NCBI RefSeq assembly: GCF_035917275.1
Contig: NZ_CP108508.1
Span: 6,634,001 to 6,698,000 of the forward strand
Reading direction: 5' to 3'
DNA: 64,000 nucleotides
Source of the DNA: Streptomyces sp. NBC_01237
Lineage (GTDB): Bacteria > Actinomycetota > Actinomycetes > Streptomycetales > Streptomycetaceae
Part shown: piece by piece, positions 8,855-17,821 of the stretch
How positions within the stretch are numbered: position 1 is the stretch's first letter
How the letters are laid out: the number at the start of each line of letters is the position of its first letter
Program-made: the position numbers and the translations under genes
The notes under the pieces: generated by a model
What the model was told of the DNA's origin: nothing
What the model saw: only the letters and a program-made list of their open reading frames with translations
Databases searched by the model: none

Positions 8855-9583
8855 ATGTCAGACAACACAGAGCAGCCCGGGGGCGGGCCCGCGCCGCGCG
8901 ATCCGTGGGCGCCACCGGACAGCCGGGTGGAGCTGGGCAAGCAGCCGCCCGCCGACGCCCGTCCGCCCGCGGTGCACGACCAGCCGACGATGGCGTCGAT
9001 GCCGGGCGCCGGAACGGGCCCGGGGGACGGGACCGGACCGATACCCGCGCCCGGACCGATACCGGGCGCCGGCGGCTTCGGCCCGGCGCCCGCCGACGTA
9101 CCACCACCGCCGCCCGGTCCGAACGGCCCGGGACAGATGCCGCCGCCCGGCCCCGGTGCGCCCGCCGGTCACTACGGTTACCCGGCGCCGCCCGCGCAGC
9201 CGTACGGCGGCTACCCGGGCTACAACTCCTTCAGCGGCCCGGCCGCCTGGGCCCCGGCGCCGTCGAACGGCCTGGGCACCGCCGCGATGGTGCTCGGCAT
9301 CATCTCGGTGGTCGGCTTCTGCCTCTACGGGGTCAACATCGTCCTCGGTATCCTCGCGCTGACCTTCGGCATCATCGGCCTCGGCCGTGCCAAGCGCGGC
9401 GAGGCCACCAACAGGGGCATGGCGATCGCCGGGGTCATCCTCGGCTCCGTCGGCATGGTCATCGGTGCAGCGTTCCTCGGCGTCATCATCTGGGCCGCCA
9501 CGAACGCCGACAGCGACGAGGAGTTCGGCGAGACCTACGACGACCCGTTCGCCACGTCGCTGGTCATCGGGGGAACCCGCTAA
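8855..9583 (+). CDS. DUF4190 membrane protein with proline-rich N-terminus
   Basis: A 242-residue protein. Residues 1 to ~135 are Pro/Gly/Ala-rich and probably disordered cytoplasmic sequence. Two hydrophobic segments follow (MVLGIISVVGFCLYGVNIVL and GMAIAGVILGSVGMVIGAAF), joined by the conserved loop GLGRAKRGEATNRG, the DUF4190 signature. The C-terminus is short and acidic. Function is unknown; such proteins are common in Streptomyces. The ATG at 8855 follows GGGGAGG at close spacing. An in-frame ATG at 8828 exists, but TAGCAT at 8824-8829 looks more like a -10 box. Confidence 0.8.
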   Translation: MSDNTEQPGGGPAPRDPWAPPDSRVELGKQPPADARPPAVHDQPTMASMPGAGTGPGDGTGPIPAPGPIPGAGGFGPAPADVPPPPPGPNGPGQMPPPGPGAPAGHYGYPAPPAQPYGGYPGYNSFSGPAAWAPAPSNGLGTAAMVLGIISVVGFCLYGVNIVLGILALTFGIIGLGRAKRGEATNRGMAIAGVILGSVGMVIGAAFLGVIIWAATNADSDEEFGETYDDPFATSLVIGGTR

Positions 9584-9597
9584 GGGCCGTCCGACGC

Positions 9598-9625
9598 ACA
9601 GCGCCGCCCGGCGGGGCGGCGCTGT
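9598..9625. terminator. Bidirectional hairpin between convergent genes
   Basis: A perfect 12-bp stem, ACAGCGCCGCCC (9598-9609) with GGGCGGCGCTGT (9614-9625), has a 4-base loop. It lies 14 bases after the DUF4190 gene stop and serves either strand. There is no clear T-tract. Confidence 0.75.
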
Positions 9626-9703
9626 CGTCCGCGCAGGCAAGGCACCGAGTGCACCCAGCGCACGAAGCACACGCGTGAAACGTACGGAACGTACGGTGCC
9701 GGC

Positions 9704-10261
9704 TCAGGCCGCCGTATCCGCGCGCAGCCGCGTACGCGCCTCCATCAGCGCGAAGCCCAGCAGATTCAGCCCCCGCCACTGCTGCGGACGCTCCGCCCGC
9801 TCGTCGTCCGCCGCGAGCCCGATGCCCCAGATCCGGTCCACGGGGCTCGCCTCGACCAGTACCCGCTCCCCGGTGTTCAGCAGATACTCGCGCAGGTCCG
9901 GGTCCTGGCCGAACTTGTGGACGCTGCCCGCCACCACCAGCGCGAAGCGCTCCCGCTTCCACACGTCCTCGTCGAAGCCGCGCACCGTCCGGCCGGCCTT
10001 CTTCGCCGCCGCCGGGCTGCTCGCCTCCACGGCCTCGCGCTCGGCCGCCGCGTCGCCGAAGAGCCGCGCCTTGCCCGCCATCATCCAGTGCTCGGCCGAC
10101 GGATAGGTCACCGAGTCCACGGTGAACGGCGAGGGCCACCACTGGCTCAGGCAGCTCGAACCGATGCGTCCGTCGGGGCGCGGGCGGTGCCCCCAGAACG
10201 GCAGATACTTCACCCGCTCGCCACGTGCCAGATCCGCCAGAAGGTCATCAATCTGTCCCAT
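9704..10261 (-). CDS. NADAR family protein (YbiA-like N-glycosidase fold)
   Basis: A 185-residue protein of the NADAR/YbiA superfamily. Known members hydrolyse N-glycosidic bonds, for example in riboflavin-pathway intermediates, or remove ADP-ribose from guanine. Visible hallmarks are LPFWGH near the N-terminus, LSQWWPSPF, the core YPSAEHWMMAGKARLFGD, and WGIGLAADDERAERPQQWRG near the C-terminus. The ATG at 10261 gives the usual start MGQIDDLL; an alternative ATG lies 18 bases upstream. It is divergent from the aldehyde dehydrogenase gene. The substrate cannot be read from sequence. Confidence 0.88.
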   Translation of the reverse strand: MGQIDDLLADLARGERVKYLPFWGHRPRPDGRIGSSCLSQWWPSPFTVDSVTYPSAEHWMMAGKARLFGDAAAEREAVEASSPAAAKKAGRTVRGFDEDVWKRERFALVVAGSVHKFGQDPDLREYLLNTGERVLVEASPVDRIWGIGLAADDERAERPQQWRGLNLLGFALMEARTRLRADTAA

Positions 10262-10357
10262 GACAGCTGAGTGTGGCATCCGCCACGGACACTCCGTACG
10301 GGGATTTCCGCACTGACGCGACACATGGTCGACAGATTCCGTCGCGTAACCAAAAGG

Positions 10358-10401
10358 CAACAACGGAATCACTTGTTGGGCTGGGGTGCCTCTGTCAGGA
10401 T
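10358..10401 (+). promoter_or_regulatory. Candidate promoter and operator of the polyamine catabolic/transport module
   Basis: TTGTTG (10373-10378) and CAGGAT (10396-10401) are separated by exactly 17 bases, matching a Streptomyces housekeeping promoter. The -35 box is the right arm of an inverted repeat CAACAA (10358-10363) / TTGTTG with a 9-base spacer, suitable for a repressor. The predicted leader is about 60 bases to the ATG at 10469. The regulator is unknown. Confidence 0.5.
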
Positions 10402-10468
10402 CGGCACTCAATTCACGAAGAAGCTACGCCGACCCCGCCCAGCGGGTACAGCGGCGGAGGAGAACGTC

Positions 10469-11983
10469 ATGGGCAACGGCATCCAGGTGCAGGACCGCTT
10501 CGCGAAGGGTGCGCAGTTCATCGGCGGCGAACTGCTCCCCGGTACGTCGGGGCGCCACCACGAAGTGGTGAACCCGGCAACGGGCGAGAGCGTCCTGCGC
10601 TACGAACTCGCGGGCACCGACGACGTGGACGCGGCCGTCGCCGCCGCCCGCGCGGCCTTCCCCGGCTGGTCGGGCGCCACCCCCGCCGAGCGGTCCGAGG
10701 CGATGCACCGCTTCGCGGCCGTCCTCGCGGAGCAGGCGGACGACTTCGCGTACGCCGAGTCGCTCCAGTGCGGGAAACCGATCAAGCTCTCCACCGAGTT
10801 CGACGTGCCGGGCACCGTCGACAACACGTCGTTCTTCGCGGGCGCCGCCCGCCATCTGGAGGGCCGGTCCGCCGCCGAGTACGACGGCGATCACACCTCC
10901 TACGTACGCCGCGAGGCGATCGGTGTCGTCGGCTCCATCGCCCCTTGGAACTACCCGCTCCAGATGGCCGCCTGGAAGATCCTCCCGGCCATCGCCGCGG
11001 GCAACACCATCGTGCTCAAGCCCGCCGAGATCACCCCGCTGACCTCGCTGATGTTCGCGCAGGCGGCCCGTACGGCGGGCATCCCCGACGGGGTGATCAA
11101 CGTCGTCACGGGCGCGGGCAAGGACGCGGGCGAACACCTCGTCGGCCACCCGGACGTCGTGATGACCTCGTTCACCGGCTCCACCGCCGTCGGCAAGCGG
11201 GTCGCGGAGATCGCCACCTCCACCGTCAAACGCCTCCACCTCGAACTCGGCGGCAAGGCCCCCTTCCTGGTCTTCGACGACGCCGACCTCGAAGCCGCGG
11301 TCAACGGGGCGGTCGCCGGAGCCCTCATCAACACCGGCCAGGACTGCACCGCCGCCACCCGTGCCTACGTCCAGCGTCCGCTGTACGACGCCTTCGTGCG
11401 GGGCGTCGCCGCGCTGATGGAGACCGTGCGGCTCGGTGACCCCTTCGACCCGTCGACCGACCTCGGCCCGCTGATCAGCCACGCCCAGCGCGACCGGGTC
11501 GCCGGATTCGTCGAGCGGGCCCGTGCGTACGCCACCGTCGTCACCGGCGGCGAGGCCCCCGGCGGCGACCTCGCCGACGGTGCCTACTACCGGCCGACCC
11601 TGATCGCGGACGCCGCCCAGGACAGCGAGATCGTCCAGTCGGAGATCTTCGGCCCGGTCCTGGTGGTGCTGCCCTTCGACAGCGACGACGAGGGCATCGC
11701 GCTGGCCAACGACACCCCGTACGGACTCGCCGCCTCCGCCTGGAGCCGCGACCTGTACCGCGCGGGCCGTGCCACCCGTGAGATCAAGGCGGGCTGTGTC
11801 TGGATCAACGACCACATCCCGATCATCAGCGAGATGCCGCACGGCGGATACAAGGCCAGCGGCTTCGGCAAGGACATGTCGTCGTACTCCTTCGAGGAGT
11901 ACACCCAGGTCAAGCACGTCATGTACGACAACACCGCGGTTGCCCGCAAGGACTGGCACCGCACGATCTTCGGGGACCGATAG
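10469..11983 (+). CDS. Gamma-aminobutyraldehyde dehydrogenase
   Basis: A 504-residue aldehyde dehydrogenase, probably oxidising 4-aminobutanal to GABA in putrescine breakdown. The cofactor-binding block APWNYPLQMAAWKILPA, the glutamate motif HLELGGKAP, the catalytic cysteine in TGQDCTAATR and EIFGPVLVV are all intact. The ATG at 10469 has GGAGGAG six bases upstream, far better than any earlier in-frame start. It is the first gene of a cluster continuing into the polyamine transporter and an amine oxidoreductase. The closest relative seen here is the truncated gene at the window start. Confidence 0.92.
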   Translation: MGNGIQVQDRFAKGAQFIGGELLPGTSGRHHEVVNPATGESVLRYELAGTDDVDAAVAAARAAFPGWSGATPAERSEAMHRFAAVLAEQADDFAYAESLQCGKPIKLSTEFDVPGTVDNTSFFAGAARHLEGRSAAEYDGDHTSYVRREAIGVVGSIAPWNYPLQMAAWKILPAIAAGNTIVLKPAEITPLTSLMFAQAARTAGIPDGVINVVTGAGKDAGEHLVGHPDVVMTSFTGSTAVGKRVAEIATSTVKRLHLELGGKAPFLVFDDADLEAAVNGAVAGALINTGQDCTAATRAYVQRPLYDAFVRGVAALMETVRLGDPFDPSTDLGPLISHAQRDRVAGFVERARAYATVVTGGEAPGGDLADGAYYRPTLIADAAQDSEIVQSEIFGPVLVVLPFDSDDEGIALANDTPYGLAASAWSRDLYRAGRATREIKAGCVWINDHIPIISEMPHGGYKASGFGKDMSSYSFEEYTQVKHVMYDNTAVARKDWHRTIFGDR

Positions 11984-12030
11984 AAGCTGCCGCCGACCAG
12001 CGGCCACACCCACCCGAAAGGGCAACGCGT

Positions 12031-13281
12031 ATGGAGAGTCACGAGCCCGACCACCTCTCGCCGGCCCAGCTGGCGGCCATGAGGCGGAGTCTGACCACCG
12101 GCAGGGGAGCCCTCACCCGCCGTTCGCTGCTGCGCGCCTCCGGCACGGGCGCGCTCGCGCTCGGCGGGCTCGGCACCCTCGCCGCGTGCGGCATCCCGCC
12201 CGCCAAGCGCGCGGACGGCTCGGCCGCCGCCTCCGACGACCACTCGGCCGAGGAGAAGCGGGTCACCTTCTCCAACTGGACCGAGTACATGGACGTCGGC
12301 GAGGACGACAAGGGCCGGCCCTCCCTGGAGGCGTTCACCGAACGCACCGGGATCACGGTCAAGTACACCGAGGACATCAACGACAACGTCGAGTTCTTCG
12401 GCAAGATCAAGCCACAGCTCGCGGCCGGCCAGGACACCGGCCGCGACCTCATCTGCGTCACCGACTGGCTGGCCGCCCGCATGATCCGGCTGGGCTGGGT
12501 GCAGAAGCTCGACCCGGCGAACCTGCCGCACGCCTTCGCCAACCTCTCCTCCCAGTTCCGCACCCCCGACTGGGACCCGGGCCGCTCCTACTCCTACCCC
12601 TGGACCGCCATCCCCGCCGTCATCGCCTACAACACGAAGGCCACCGGCGGCCGCAAGGTCGACTCCGTCACCCAGCTGCTGGACGACCCCAAGCTCAAGG
12701 GCAAGGTCTCCTTCCTCTCCGAGATGCGCGACTCGGTCGGCCTGACCCTCCTCGACATGGGCAAGGACCCCGGCGACTTCACCGACGCCGACTACGACGC
12801 CGCGATCGGCCGGATGCAGAAGGGCGTCGACAAGAAGCAGATACGCCGCTTCACCGGCAACGACTACACCGCCGACCTGAGCAAGGGCGACATCGCCGCC
12901 TGTGTCGCCTGGGCCGGGGACATCATCCAGCTCCAGGCCGACAACCCGGACATCAAGTACGCGATCCCGGCCGCCGGTTACATCACCTCCACGGACAACC
13001 TGCTCGTCCCCGCGCGGGCCCGGCACAAGACCAACGCCGAGAAGCTCATCGACTACTACTACGAGCCGAAGGTCGCCGCCCAGCTCGCCGCGTACATCAA
13101 CTACGTCTGCCCCGTCGACGGCGTGCGCGACGAACTCGCCAGGATCGACGAGTCGATGGCCTCCAACACCCTGATCCTCCCCGACAAGGCGATGGCGGCG
13201 AAGTCCCGCTCCTTCCGCTCGCTGAGCACGGAGGAAGAGACGGCGTACGAAGAGAAGTTCGCCAAGCTCATCGGAGCCTGA
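12031..13281 (+). CDS. potD: Polyamine ABC transporter substrate-binding lipoprotein (PotD-like)
   Basis: A 416-residue periplasmic-type binding protein, tethered outside the membrane, that should deliver putrescine or spermidine to PotABC. A long n-region ends in TRRSLLRA (Tat-like), then LAAC is the lipobox. Family blocks include INDNVEFFGKIKPQL, TGRDLICVTDWLAAR, IRRFTGNDY and AGDIIQLQADNPDI. It is paralogous to the lipoprotein at 886-2073 over its whole length. It lies 47 bases after the aldehyde dehydrogenase stop, with AAGG before the ATG, and 88 bases before the ATPase gene. Ligand specificity is inferred from family and operon. Confidence 0.92.
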   Translation: MESHEPDHLSPAQLAAMRRSLTTGRGALTRRSLLRASGTGALALGGLGTLAACGIPPAKRADGSAAASDDHSAEEKRVTFSNWTEYMDVGEDDKGRPSLEAFTERTGITVKYTEDINDNVEFFGKIKPQLAAGQDTGRDLICVTDWLAARMIRLGWVQKLDPANLPHAFANLSSQFRTPDWDPGRSYSYPWTAIPAVIAYNTKATGGRKVDSVTQLLDDPKLKGKVSFLSEMRDSVGLTLLDMGKDPGDFTDADYDAAIGRMQKGVDKKQIRRFTGNDYTADLSKGDIAACVAWAGDIIQLQADNPDIKYAIPAAGYITSTDNLLVPARARHKTNAEKLIDYYYEPKVAAQLAAYINYVCPVDGVRDELARIDESMASNTLILPDKAMAAKSRSFRSLSTEEETAYEEKFAKLIGA

Positions 13282-13369
13282 GCCGGCCGTTCGGCGCCTC
13301 TCACGCCGCCGACGCCGTCCCGTTCCTCCCTCCCCGATCTCTCCCCCGAACACACTGGGACCGCGACCC

Positions 13370-14521
13370 ATGACACAGCAGCAGACAGCGGGCGGCGATG
13401 TCCGCCTCTCCGGGATCAGCAAGACGTACGGCTCCTTCACCGCCGTACAGCCCCTCGATCTGACCGTTCCGCAAGGCTCCTTCTTCGCGCTGCTCGGCGC
13501 GTCCGGCTGCGGCAAGACCACCACCCTGCGGATGATCGCGGGCCTGGAGGAGGCGACCACCGGCACGGTCATGCTCGGCGACCGGAACATCACCGGCCTG
13601 CCCCCGTACAAGCGGCCCGTCAACACCGTCTTCCAGAGCTACGCGCTCTTCCCGCACCTGGACATCACCGACAACATCGCGTTCGGGCTGCGCAGGCGCG
13701 GCATCAAGTCGGTGAAGAAACAGGTCGACGACATGCTGGAACTCGTCGAGCTCGGCGACTTCGCCCGGCGCAAGCCGCACCAGCTCTCCGGTGGCCAGCA
13801 GCAGCGCGTCGCCGTGGCCCGCGCGCTCATCAACCACCCGCAGGTCCTCCTGCTCGACGAGCCGCTCGGCGCCCTCGACCTCAAGCTGCGCCGCCAGATG
13901 CAGCTGGAGCTCAAGCGGATCCAGACCGAGGTCGGCATCACGTTCGTCCATGTCACCCACGACCAGGAGGAGGCCATGACCATGGCCGACACCGTCGCGG
14001 TGATGAACGGCGGCCGCGTCGAACAGCTCGGCGCGCCCGCCGACCTGTACGAGAACCCCCGTACGACCTTCGTCGCGAACTTCCTCGGCACCTCGAACCT
14101 CATCGAGGGCGAGATCGTCTCCACCGGGGCGGAGCTCGTCGTCTCCGCGGGCGGAGCGAAACTCCGGCTGCCCGCCGAGCGATGTTCGGCCCCGACGGCG
14201 AACGGCGGCAGGCTGCTCCTCGGGGTGCGCCCGGAGAAGATCTCCCTCGCGCACGCCGAGGACGCCGGCGCGATAGCCGACGGCCGCAACCGTGTCACCG
14301 GCCGGATCGTCGACTCCAGCTTCATCGGGGTCTCCACGCAGTACGTGGTGCGCAGCGCGGCGGGCCAGGCGCTCCAGGTCTACGAGCAGAACGTCGAGCG
14401 TCGCGCGGGACTCGCCCCCGGGGCCGAGGTCGTCCTGCACTGGAACCCCGCCCACACCTTCGGTCTCGGCGCCGACCAGGACATCGACGCCGGTGTGGAG
14501 AGCGTGGAGGACGCGGCGTGA
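13370..14521 (+). CDS. potA: Polyamine ABC transporter ATP-binding protein
   Basis: A 383-residue ABC ATPase that energises polyamine import. Walker A is GASGCGKTT at residues 43-51, the Q-loop is in FQSYALFPH, the signature is LSGGQQQRVAVARAL, Walker B is LLLDEPLGALD and the H-loop is HVTHDQEEA. After residue ~240 a TOBE_2-type regulatory domain follows, as in PotA/MalK importer ATPases. The stop overlaps the start of the permease gene (GTGA), so translation is coupled. The ribosome-binding site is weak. Confidence 0.95.
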   Translation: MTQQQTAGGDVRLSGISKTYGSFTAVQPLDLTVPQGSFFALLGASGCGKTTTLRMIAGLEEATTGTVMLGDRNITGLPPYKRPVNTVFQSYALFPHLDITDNIAFGLRRRGIKSVKKQVDDMLELVELGDFARRKPHQLSGGQQQRVAVARALINHPQVLLLDEPLGALDLKLRRQMQLELKRIQTEVGITFVHVTHDQEEAMTMADTVAVMNGGRVEQLGAPADLYENPRTTFVANFLGTSNLIEGEIVSTGAELVVSAGGAKLRLPAERCSAPTANGGRLLLGVRPEKISLAHAEDAGAIADGRNRVTGRIVDSSFIGVSTQYVVRSAAGQALQVYEQNVERRAGLAPGAEVVLHWNPAHTFGLGADQDIDAGVESVEDAA

Positions 14522-15441
14522 GTGTCACCGACGCGCCTCCCGCGAAGGCCACCGGGCCGCAGATACGCAAGCCCTCCACCCGCAAGCGGCTCGTCCCGTA
14601 CTGGCTGCTGCTCCCCGGCATCCTGTGGCTCGTCGTCTTCTTCGCCCTGCCGCTCGTCTACCAGGCGTCGACCTCCGTGCAGACCGGGTCCCTGGAGAAG
14701 GGGTTCGAGGTCACCTGGCACTTCGCGACCTACTGGGACGCGCTGCGGGACTACTACCCGCAGTTCATCCGCTCCCTGCTGTACGCGGGCACCGCCACGA
14801 TCCTGTGTCTGCTGCTCGGCTACCCGCTGGCCTATCTCATCGCGTTCAAGGCGGGCCGCTGGCGCAACCTGGTGCTGGTGCTGGTCATCGCCCCGTTCTT
14901 CACCAGCTTCCTGATCCGCACGCTGGCCTGGAAGACGATCCTCGCGGACGGCGGCGCGGTCGTCGACGTCCTCAACACGCTGCACGTCCTGGACGTCACC
15001 AGCTGGCTCGGCTGGACCGAGTCCAACCGGGTGCTCGCCACCCCGATGGCCGTCGTCTGCGGACTGACGTACAACTTCCTGCCGTTCATGATCCTGCCGC
15101 TCTACACCTCGCTGGAGCGCATCGACGGCAGGCTGCACGAGGCGGCGGGCGACCTGTACGCCACCCCCGCCACCACCTTCCGCAAGGTGACGTTCCCGCT
15201 GTCCATGCCCGGCGTCGTCTCCGGCACCCTGCTGACGTTCATCCCGGCGAGCGGCGACTACGTCAACGCGGAACTGCTCGGCTCCACCGACACCAAGATG
15301 GTCGGCAGCGTCATCCAGACCCAGTTCCTGCGGGTCCTGGACTATCCGACGGCCGCCGCGCTCTCGTTCATCCTCATGGCGATCGTCCTGCTGATGGTCA
15401 CCGCCTACATCCGCCGCTCCGGGACGGAGGACCTGGTCTGA
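14518..15441 (+). CDS. potB: Polyamine ABC transporter permease, PotB-like
   Basis: A 307-residue inner-membrane permease. Hydrophobic segments begin at YWLLLPGILWLVVFFALPLV and recur to give about six spans. The ATPase-docking EAA loop is HEAAGDLYATPATTFRKVTF. The GTG at 14518 overlaps the potA stop by four bases (GTGA); a frame open far upstream merely reads through potA. It forms the membrane channel with the PotC-like protein encoded next. Confidence 0.93.
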   Translation: MSVTDAPPAKATGPQIRKPSTRKRLVPYWLLLPGILWLVVFFALPLVYQASTSVQTGSLEKGFEVTWHFATYWDALRDYYPQFIRSLLYAGTATILCLLLGYPLAYLIAFKAGRWRNLVLVLVIAPFFTSFLIRTLAWKTILADGGAVVDVLNTLHVLDVTSWLGWTESNRVLATPMAVVCGLTYNFLPFMILPLYTSLERIDGRLHEAAGDLYATPATTFRKVTFPLSMPGVVSGTLLTFIPASGDYVNAELLGSTDTKMVGSVIQTQFLRVLDYPTAAALSFILMAIVLLMVTAYIRRSGTEDLV

Positions 15442-16238
15442 TGCCCGTACTGCGCTGGATTCGCCGCAATCTGATCGTCATCGCGGGTCTGCTGACCCTC
15501 GCGTACATGATCCTGCCGAACATCGTCGTGATGGTGTTCTCGTTCAACAAGCCGAACGGGCGCTTCAACTACGCCTGGCAGCGCTTCTCGCTGGACGCCT
15601 GGAAGGACCCCTGCGGGGTCGCCGACATGTGCGGCTCGCTCTCGCTCTCCCTCCAGATCGCCGCCTGGGCCACCGTCGGGGCGACCGTGCTCGGCACGAT
15701 GATCGCCTTCGCGCTGGTCCGCTACCGCTTCCGGGCGCGCGGCGCGATCAACTCGCTGATCTTCCTGCCGATGGCGATGCCCGAGGTCGTCATGGCCGCG
15801 TCGCTGCTCACGCTCTTCCTCAACATGGGCGCCGAGCTGGGCTTCTGGACCGTGCTCATCGCCCACATCATGTTCTGCCTCAGCTTCGTGGTGACGGCGG
15901 TCAAGGCGCGGGTCATGTCGATGGACCCGCGCCTGGAGGAGGCCGCCCGCGACCTCTACGCGGGACCCGTGCAGACCTTCGTCCGGGTGACCCTGCCGAT
16001 CGCGGCCCCCGGAATCGCCGCGGGAGCGCTGCTCGCCTTCGCGCTCTCCTTCGACGATTTCATCATCACCAATTTCAACGCGGGCTCGACCGTGACCTTC
16101 CCCATGTTCGTCTGGGGATCGGCACAGCGCGGCACACCCGTGCAGATCAACGTCATCGGTACGGCAATGTTCGTCCTTGCGGTATTGGTGGTACTCGCCG
16201 GCCAGCTTCTCGCGAACCGGCGGAAGAAAAGCGCCTGA
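15441..16238 (+). CDS. potC: Polyamine ABC transporter permease, PotC-like
   Basis: A 265-residue second permease subunit. The N-terminal span LIVIAGLLTLAYMILPNIVV is followed by an extracytoplasmic loop and about five more spans. The EAA loop reads LEEAARDLYAGPVQTFVRVT, and FALSFDDFIITNF is the usual PotC C-terminal motif. The start overlaps the potB stop (TGATG). A short gap with AAGGAG leads to the FAD oxidoreductase gene, consistent with uptake and oxidation being expressed together. Confidence 0.93.
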   Translation: MPVLRWIRRNLIVIAGLLTLAYMILPNIVVMVFSFNKPNGRFNYAWQRFSLDAWKDPCGVADMCGSLSLSLQIAAWATVGATVLGTMIAFALVRYRFRARGAINSLIFLPMAMPEVVMAASLLTLFLNMGAELGFWTVLIAHIMFCLSFVVTAVKARVMSMDPRLEEAARDLYAGPVQTFVRVTLPIAAPGIAAGALLAFALSFDDFIITNFNAGSTVTFPMFVWGSAQRGTPVQINVIGTAMFVLAVLVVLAGQLLANRRKKSA

Positions 16239-16267
16239 CCCTGAAAGTCCTGAAGGAGTTGGAAACC

Positions 16268-17683
16268 ATGGCCCCAGCTGCCATGCGTAGTGCCGCACAA
16301 TCACTCGCCGGTGCCAAGCCGGTCTCCTACTGGCTCGACGATCCCGCGAAGCCCGAGGCGCTCCCCGCCCTCACCGGCGACGCACACGCGGACCTGCTCG
16401 TCATCGGCGGCGGCTACAGCGGACTGTGGACCGCGCTGCTCGCCAAGGAACGCGACCCGGAGCGCGAGGTCGTCCTGGTCGAGGGGCACGAGGTGGGCTG
16501 GGCCGCCTCGGGCCGCAACGGCGGATTCTGCGCCGCCTCCCTCACCCATGGACTGCCCAACGGGCTGGAGCGCTGGCCCGACGAGATCAGGAAGCTGGAG
16601 GAGCTGGGCGAACGCAACCTCGACGCCATCGAGGACGCCGTCGCCCGCTACGCCATCGACTGCGAGTTCGAGCGCACCGGCGAGATCGATGTCGCCACCG
16701 AACCGCACCAGCTCGAAGAGCTGCGGGAATGGCACCAGGAGGCCGAGCGGCTGGGCTTCACCGGGCTGGAATTCCTGGACCGCGAGGCCCTGCGCGCCGA
16801 GGTCGACTCACCCACCTTCCTGGGTGGGCTCTGGGACCGCCGGGGGGTCGCCATGCTGCACCCCGCCAAGCTGGCCTGGGGGCTCAAGCGCGCCTGTCTC
16901 GACCTCGGTGTACGCATCCATGAGCACACCCGCGCCCTCGAACTCGCCCGCTCGGGTTCCGGCATGGCGGTGCGCACCCCGTACGGACGGGTCTTCGCCC
17001 GTCGGGTCGCCCTCGGCACCAACATCTTCCCCTCGCTCGTCAAGCGGGTGCGCCCGTACACCGTGCCGGTCTACGACTACGCGCTGATGACCGAACCGCT
17101 CACCCCCGAGCAGCTCGCCTCCATCGGCTGGAAGAACCGTCAGGGACTCGGCGACAGCGCCAATCAGTTCCACTATTTCCGGCTCTCCGCGGACCATCGC
17201 ATCCTGTGGGGCGGATATGACGCGATCTATCCGTACGGGGGCCGGCTCAGCGCCGATCTGGATCAGCGGCCGGAGACCTTCCTGAAGCTCGCGGACCAGT
17301 TCTTCACCTGTTTTCCGCAGCTTTCCGGGCTGAGTTTCTCGCATGCGTGGGGCGGCGCGATCGATACCTGTTCCCGCTTCTCCGCCTTTTTCGGTACGGC
17401 CCATCAGGGGCGCGTCGCGTATGCCGCCGGATATACCGGGCTGGGCGTCGGGGCGACCCGGTTCGGGGCGGATGTGATGCTCGATCTGCTGTCCGGCGAG
17501 CGCACCGAGCGGACCGAACTGGAAATGGTCCGCTCCAAGCCCATGCCGTTCCCGCCGGAGCCCTTCGCGTGGGCCGGGATCGAACTCACCAAGCGGTCAC
17601 TGGCCCGCGCCGACACGCACGGCGGCCACCGCAATCTGTGGCTGCGGACCATGGACCGCGTGGGGCTCGGATTCGACAGCTGA
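16268..17683 (+). CDS. FAD-dependent amine oxidoreductase (gamma-glutamylputrescine oxidase PuuB-like)
   Basis: A 471-residue member of the DAO superfamily. The FAD-binding Rossmann motif is DLLVIGGGYSGLWTALLAKE, followed by VLVEGHEVGWAASGRNGGFC, where the SGRNGG block contacts the flavin. The C-terminal flavin motif lies in GYTGLGVGATRFGAD. Relatives include PuuB, which oxidises gamma-glutamylputrescine, and other polyamine or amino-acid oxidases. Its position after potDABC and an aminobutyraldehyde dehydrogenase gene supports oxidation of imported putrescine or its glutamyl derivative. No gamma-glutamylputrescine synthetase gene is present in the window, so the exact substrate is open. The ATG at 16268 is preceded by AAGGAG. 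Confidence 0.85.
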   Translation: MAPAAMRSAAQSLAGAKPVSYWLDDPAKPEALPALTGDAHADLLVIGGGYSGLWTALLAKERDPEREVVLVEGHEVGWAASGRNGGFCAASLTHGLPNGLERWPDEIRKLEELGERNLDAIEDAVARYAIDCEFERTGEIDVATEPHQLEELREWHQEAERLGFTGLEFLDREALRAEVDSPTFLGGLWDRRGVAMLHPAKLAWGLKRACLDLGVRIHEHTRALELARSGSGMAVRTPYGRVFARRVALGTNIFPSLVKRVRPYTVPVYDYALMTEPLTPEQLASIGWKNRQGLGDSANQFHYFRLSADHRILWGGYDAIYPYGGRLSADLDQRPETFLKLADQFFTCFPQLSGLSFSHAWGGAIDTCSRFSAFFGTAHQGRVAYAAGYTGLGVGATRFGADVMLDLLSGERTERTELEMVRSKPMPFPPEPFAWAGIELTKRSLARADTHGGHRNLWLRTMDRVGLGFDS

Positions 17684-17821
17684 CCAGCACCGATTCCCTT
17701 GTGACCCAGTTCACTACCAACGAGTAGCCAAAACCCGCGTCATGATCCGGGCCCGGCCCTCTCTCGCTCGTGTACGCATCGGCAGGACACTGCCGGTGGT
17801 CATGGAACGGGAAGGCAGGCC

